Below the pieces are notes generated by a model. That model was not told where the DNA came from. It ran no database searches and saw only the letters and a list, made by a program, of their open reading frames with translations. The position numbers and the translations under genes were made by a program. Positions 59,268 through 64,000 of a stretch of DNA of 64,000 nt are shown here, piece by piece. The DNA comes from Mixophyes australis. Taxonomy: Eukaryota > Chordata > Amphibia > Anura > Limnodynastidae. The stretch covers positions 78,599,257-78,663,256 of the forward strand of contig JAVHZZ010000010.1 of assembly GCA_036250195.1 (NCBI GenBank), read 5' to 3'. Each line of letters starts with the position of its first letter. The first letter of the stretch is position 1.

Positions 59268-60629
59268 TTTTTCCAGTTACTTTGAGTCTATTTTCTAAGG
59301 ATCCATTCACAACTGTCCCATTAAGCTGTCTTAATGAAGGATTTTGTTATTTTGCTATTGTTACATTTGCTTTCTCCCGTTTAATTCCAAAAATGATTAA
59401 ACTGCATACTGTGGATATCTCCTCTTCTCATTGCACCCAATCCTGGATTGCATGGTCAGACTTACTGTTACTGTAAATAAAATAAATAAATAACCACATG
59501 GACACCAATGTAAATTTGGCAAAAGGTTACAGTTTTTATTTAAACAAAAATGGTGGCGGAGACAGCAATGCAAGTAAGCTAACAACTAATAACAAAAAAA
59601 AAAACAGTGGAAGGTCATATTGCCGTTGTACCACTGGTCCCAGGATATAATCCTTTACGATTTGCTTATGCTAAAAATGACATCAGAATGCCTACACCCC
59701 TTCTGGTCTTACATTGATGTACCCACACAAAGCAGGTCAAGAGATCTTCGATACAAAAGGACAAAGAGTCAAATTACTTAGAAAGGGGCAGTGACCTGCT
59801 GCCAATCAGCGGTAGCACCATATGAATGAGTGGCTGACTGCAATGCTCTCCTGTGTACTGTGCCTCCCCTGTGATAGGGAAAAAGCAAAGTTGGTTAATA
59901 CAGACAGTAATGCAACAAAACAGGTACATTTTCATGGCAGGAGGGAGACCCAGCATCCACTGAGGGGAAAATATATAGAGAAGCATAAGACCCTCTCTGT
60001 GGATCTTATTGGTTGGGGATGCAGGAGACTTAACTCCCAAAGGGTAAGTGAATGACACTCACACAAACATATAAGTTTAAGTTTGTTTGGCTTATCGCTT
60101 CTCTTGTCATAATCAGTCTATACAGCTCTCTAACTCCTTCACTTAGCGTAAATCTTCAGCAATCATATCTTCATCTCTATATGTATTCTTTGCGTGGGCC
60201 AAAATCTGTGCGCTTAATTTCTCAGAATGTGGAAGTTCAATTGCATTGTCCAGACATATTTTGGATAACCAAATCTGCATCAATGTGTGAATTATATATA
60301 CTTACTTGTGTAGGAAAGGTAACTATTGGTCTATCGGTACTATCTGTTTTACATACAGTATGTCTTACACTTCAATAATAGAACATATAAATATTATTTA
60401 TATACATTCCATATTTATATACATGGGTTTTTGGGACCACTTCCATTGCAAGTCTTGGGGGTTGTGCAAGGTGAGGGTTCCAGTCCCCGTACCACTGCAT
60501 TTTCAGGTAATCTACGGGCCCTGTCCCCAGGATTCATACGCACCTCGGGCTCCAAACACCACCAGCCTTCCAGCATGAGACAAAGAGGACCTACCCATTC
60601 AGGGGGTTTCCAAACCAACCGTACTAGGT

Positions 60630-60672
60630 CAGATACTATACTTGATCTTAGCAAAAAGGATGAATCGAGATT
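60630..60672 (-). pseudogene. U2 snRNA-derived fragment
   Basis: The plus strand CAGATACTATACTTGATCTT AGCAAAAAGG is the reverse complement of the U2 snRNA 5' region (the branch-point-recognition segment lies in it), with a few substitutions. The match stops after the GTATCTG portion, so the rest of U2 (Sm site, 3' stem-loops) is absent. Confidence 0.7.
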
Positions 60673-60726
60673 AGCATTTTAATCTCAAACTGGACATTGT
60701 AACTGGATGTAGATATGCATGGCATA

Positions 60727-60878
60727 TATATTGTAAAGCAGTTCTGTAGAGATCAGCCAGCCAGAATAGTTTGCTGATCAATTTGTTTATTTCCAATCTG
60801 TCCGAGAGTTTAGACATAGTAGTGGCTTCTGGTTGTTATTAATACATATATAATAGTACTAGTATATAGACTGAAATA
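60727..60878. repeat. Inverted repeat, left arm
   Basis: About 150 bp paired with 61925-62077: GTAAAGCAGTTCTGTAG, GCTGATCAATT, GGCTTCTGGTTGTTATTAAT and ATAATAGTACTAGTATATAG. Confidence 0.9.
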
Positions 60879-61204
60879 GCTCCCTTGTTTGATTCACAAG
60901 GGCAGAATTACAGCACAGATCTAACTTACTTGTAGCTCTGCTCTTGGCTGACAATGAATGTTCTGCCCATTGAGAAGTGCATAGTACTAGTCTTTAAAGG
61001 TGTTTGGTATGGGTGCAGGCCACCTTTGTCTATTTGCGTTTATAAATATCCAACTGTATTCATTCATACTACTGTCCATCCAATGACCTCTGCCTGTTAC
61101 TGTAGCTTCACTGTCTATGATGGATGTCCTGTAACATTCAAAATGTATTGTGTGCAAAGTCTTTGAAGTTTTGTAGTATGAGTGCAGGCCACCTCGGTCT
61201 ACCA

Positions 61205-61365
61205 TTATCAACATTTATTTATATAGCGGCAAGGTATTTAAAAGCTCCAACCTTGGCTAACTATGAATGTTCTGCCCATTGAGAAGTGCATAGTACTGGT
61301 CCACCTTTGTCTACCACCATCGTTTATTTTTATAGCGACAACAAATTCCATAGTGCTTTACAATT
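61205..61365 (-). mobile_element. Two LINE 3'-end scraps
   Basis: CATTTATTTATATAGCGGC at 61210 and TTTATTTTTATAGCGACAAC followed by TAGTGCTTTACAATTGG at 61325 are reverse L2/CR1-like 3' ends. They are interleaved with a short repeat of the 60960 region (GAATGTTCTGCCCATTGAG). Confidence 0.55.
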
Positions 61366-61924
61366 GGCTAAATATCTACTGATGCCTCTGTTCATCTAAT
61401 GACATCTGCTTGTTACTGCTTCATTCTCCATGATCCATGCCATCTAACGTTCCAAATTTAGTGTGTCCGTAGTGTTTCAACATTTTTGTATCTTGCACCT
61501 TACTGTAATTTTTTGTTGTTGTTTGATTTATCTAATGGGCTTGCTTCAGTTCGTGGCATGGCAGATGACATTTATTTTGAACATTTTTGCAGCTGCAATC
61601 TTCTACATGCGGTGGCGAAATGTTGAAAATGTCCAGAAAAAAACCTCACACGCAAACAACCTTTCTTTAATATAGATGTCACTGAATGACCCTTTAAAAA
61701 TTGACAAGTATTCAAAAATAGAAAAGATTAGAATATATAGCTTTTTGGGGAGGGGTGCGCAGTTGTGTTGACACTCACACACAAGCACCCAGTTTTTTTC
61801 AGAATTAATTCAGATCTTATAAGAAATAAATCTATTTATTTTTTGGATTCTGCTGCTAATAGTCATACAGCAAAAGCATACTGTTTTTCGCCACTAAACA
61901 TACTACTTAGTTCTGAATGATATC

Positions 61925-62077
61925 TATTTCAGTCTATATACTAGTACTATTATATATGCATTAATAACAACCAGAAGCCTCTACTACGTCTATACTCACT
62001 GACAGATTGAAAATAAACCAATTGATCAGCAAGCTATTCTAGCTGGCTGATCGCTACAGAACTGCTTTACAATAATT
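61925..62077. repeat. Inverted repeat, right arm
   Basis: Reverse complement of 60727-60878 at roughly 90 percent by eye. Confidence 0.9.
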
Positions 62078-62084
62078 ATTACTA

Positions 62085-62420
62085 CTTTATTATTATTATT
62101 ATTATTATTATAATTATTATCAGTCTTTATTTATAAGGCGCCACAAGATTTCCACAGTGTCGTACAGAAAACTAAAAGTGAACCATACAAGGTAAAACAG
62201 TACAGAACAATAAGCAAAAATACCAGTACTTCAGTAGCTCCAAGCTAAGCTTGCACAGTGGAGTTGGAGGAGGAGGAGAGGTGAGGAGATCAATCATGGA
62301 TAGAAGATTATGTGGATGGCTGGTAGGCTTTGAAGAATAGATGAGTTTTAAGTGCCTGTTTGAAGGTGCACAAATTAGCTGACAGAGGATGGAGGATGTT
62401 AGCTGCGGTGCTCTGCTCTG
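62085..62420 (-). mobile_element. LINE 3' end, 5'-truncated
   Basis: ATT triplets, TTATAAGGCGCCACAAGATT, then UTR and a C-terminal coding scrap (reverse of GGTAGGCTTTGAAGAATAGA). Same family as 54612-55135. Confidence 0.8.
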
Positions 62421-62452
62421 AAAATAGCGTTCAAGTTGAAAGAGGAACAGAA

Positions 62453-62456
<4 letters not shown>

Positions 62457-62504
<48 letters not shown>
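62457..62504. repeat. (TA)n microsatellite
   Basis: Pure AT dinucleotides flanked by AAAATT/AATTTT, itself a palindrome. Confidence 0.95.
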
Positions 62505-62510
<6 letters not shown>

Positions 62511-63329
62511 TATTAAACATTATTGTTTTACTTTTATCACAGACCTAGGTTTTGTATTTACTTTTTTATTAATTAGTCTATTAACGCTGTCACCCCCCTC
62601 TTTTCCAGTAATGTTGCAAGACTGTAGGAACTACAAGGGGAGAAATTCTATATAAATGTCCAGTTTCATCATTGTGAGCATGAGTGTAACCACATTAGGT
62701 GGACATATTTCTTGTTGCCCCTTCAGGACACTTTTTTTGTTTAAGAAGATCCCACATTACTATTGAACAGTATATCAGTGATTTTTCATGCTCTATATAA
62801 TACAGTATAAACAGTTTTAAATATTGCATGTATATGTGATAAAATGAAATATTCCCACAAAGTTCCATAAATGTAATTTTTCTCAGGTGAGATCTACTTT
62901 TTTTTTTTACAAAATCTGTTCTGAAAACCCATCTTATTTAAGAAATTAATAGAGAAGTTCTGATTTTAAGCTTTACTGTGTTTTATTGGTATTAAGTCTC
63001 ATGTACAATAAAAGGAACTTGGTAGTCATAGATGTGTAGCCCATTTCATTACGGTGTTCACCCAGGGAAATCTAGAGAGTACTACTCTTTGCCACTATGT
63101 AAAATCGAAGGGGAGTGTCTAGTGCTGCCTGGGCGGTGGAGGGTTGGGGGTAAAAATATCAGTAATTGCCAAAATGTTCACAATAACAATTAAATCAACA
63201 GAGCTCTGCGCAGTTCTTACCTCACTGCTGTGTATGATGGAGGAGGGTTCAAAGGACAATTAATAATAACATTGTTTCTGCATCCACAGTCGCTGTGTAG
63301 GGAGCTGTTGAAGTCAGGATAAATAAGTT

Positions 63330-63599
63330 ATAAATGGCCAATTTGCCCTCAGACCTTTTTACGTACCCCTCAGACTTCTTCACATGCCTCACACATGGCC
63401 ATCAGACCTTCCCACTTGCCATCATTATCACATGTCCCTTACAAGCCATTAAGATCTGCCCATATAGCATCAAACCATCTCACATGCTCCTTACAAGCTC
63501 ATCAGACCTGCCCACATACCCATAATACCTCTCTACATGCCCATCAGGCTTCTCCACATGGCAACAGATTTTCCTACATGCCCCTTACTTGTCCATCAG
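63330..63599. repeat. Decayed 21-bp-type minisatellite
   Basis: Recurrent CATCAGACCT, CCCACATGCC and CACATGCC words are the reverse complement of the 13532-14240 unit, with much drift. Confidence 0.7.
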
Positions 63600-64000
63600 T
63601 GTCACAGACGTGACCTTAGTACCTGCAAGTATTGGCACTACTACACCAGGAGGCGCGGAGTCTAACACGCCGCTGGTGTTCACCAGGGACCCCCGCAAGG
63701 AAGTTTGGACTTAGCGGCAACGACGTGCAGGTCGCGGCCCTCCCAGGTAGCTACTTGCGAGATATAGAGAAACACGTAGTCAAACAGGCAGAGTCAGGAA
63801 CCAACCGGGCAGATGAGGTACCGAATCAGGAGACAGAGAATGGTCAGCAGGCCGAGGTCAAAACCAGAATATCAGGATGGAACAACGGGAGAATCCGAAA
63901 GCGAGGTCAGGAAGCCGGGTCAAACACAGGGAACAAGATAACACTATACTGGAACGCTGGAGACTAGATAAACCAGTTGCTCTGGCACCCTAATGGTGTC
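63600..64000. mobile_element. LTR-like repeat start, cut by window end
   Basis: It begins TGTCACAGACGTGACC, similar to the TGTCAC terminus of the 27211-29479 repeat. GC-rich, with AGTCAGGAACC and GGTCAGGAAGCCGGGTC words. A 111-codon frame over it has low-complexity charged content and no domain. Confidence 0.4.

Larger units (their letters stand above)
60205..61150 (+). repeat. Second copy of the 44.8-45.4 kb repeat, with insertion
   Basis: It matches 44800-45370 up to about 60423 and again from about 60880. The intervening about 450 bp contains the U2-derived fragment and one arm of an inverted repeat. Confidence 0.75.

Noticed and set aside
60460..60500. tRNA B-box-like GGGTTCCAGTCCCC
   Set aside because: No A box, cloverleaf or acceptor stem around it.
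63632..63967. 111-codon charged frame
   Set aside because: Sits in an LTR-like repeat; low-complexity and no domain.

Overview
This window looks like vertebrate, most likely frog (anuran), nuclear DNA. It has no compact operons and no long non-repetitive ORF. The only host coding signal is a set of small spliced exons. The rest is a dense, nested layer of transposons: L2/Rex1/CR1-type LINEs, hAT-type elements with 8-bp target duplications, Penelope-like remnants and LTR-like elements, plus long TA microsatellites and several minisatellites. The species assignment is an inference from repeat style; no host gene pins it down.

Host gene (about 0.6-12.0 kb, minus strand). Two exons (642-768 and 939-1176) encode the first half of a von Willebrand factor type D (VWD) domain of the gel-forming-mucin type. 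Upstream lie four or five very short exons (2004-2054, 2507-2548, 3343-3375, 5672-5695, and possibly 11997-12016). Each has good splice signals, and their reading phases join without a break. The gene reads off the left edge of the window. Exon 1 with the start codon was not found, so the remaining 52 kb is upstream intron or intergenic DNA.

Layout. 3.9-8.3 kb: a TA-flanked MITE, a hAT MITE and a decayed LINE. 12.8-15.8 kb: a 21-bp minisatellite and a 1.06-kb inverted repeat with hammerhead-ribozyme-like motifs at its centre. 16-25 kb: a direct duplication, long TA tracts and four hAT-type elements. 25-33 kb: LTR-like sequences and two large hAT-type elements (1.5 and 1.9 kb) that carry minisatellites and long GC-rich hairpins; one is nested in an LTR-like repeat. 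33.2-38.1 kb: a nearly full-length LINE whose endonuclease-RT frame is intact except for a substituted catalytic residue. 39.4-46.1 kb: hAT transposase wreckage, a probable solo LTR and related repeats. 46.4-54.5 kb: an old tandem duplication of 3.5-4.4 kb units. 54.6-64 kb: LINE tails, tandem repeats, a Penelope-like RT relic, a U2 snRNA-derived fragment, an inverted repeat and an LTR-like end.

No rRNA, tRNA, CRISPR or intact non-LINE protein gene was found. The most informative observations are the phase-consistent micro-exons of the mucin-like gene, the hAT elements carrying satellite cargo with perfect target duplications, the head-to-head hammerhead-like inverted dimer, and the near-intact LINE with a single Asp-to-Asn change in RT motif A.
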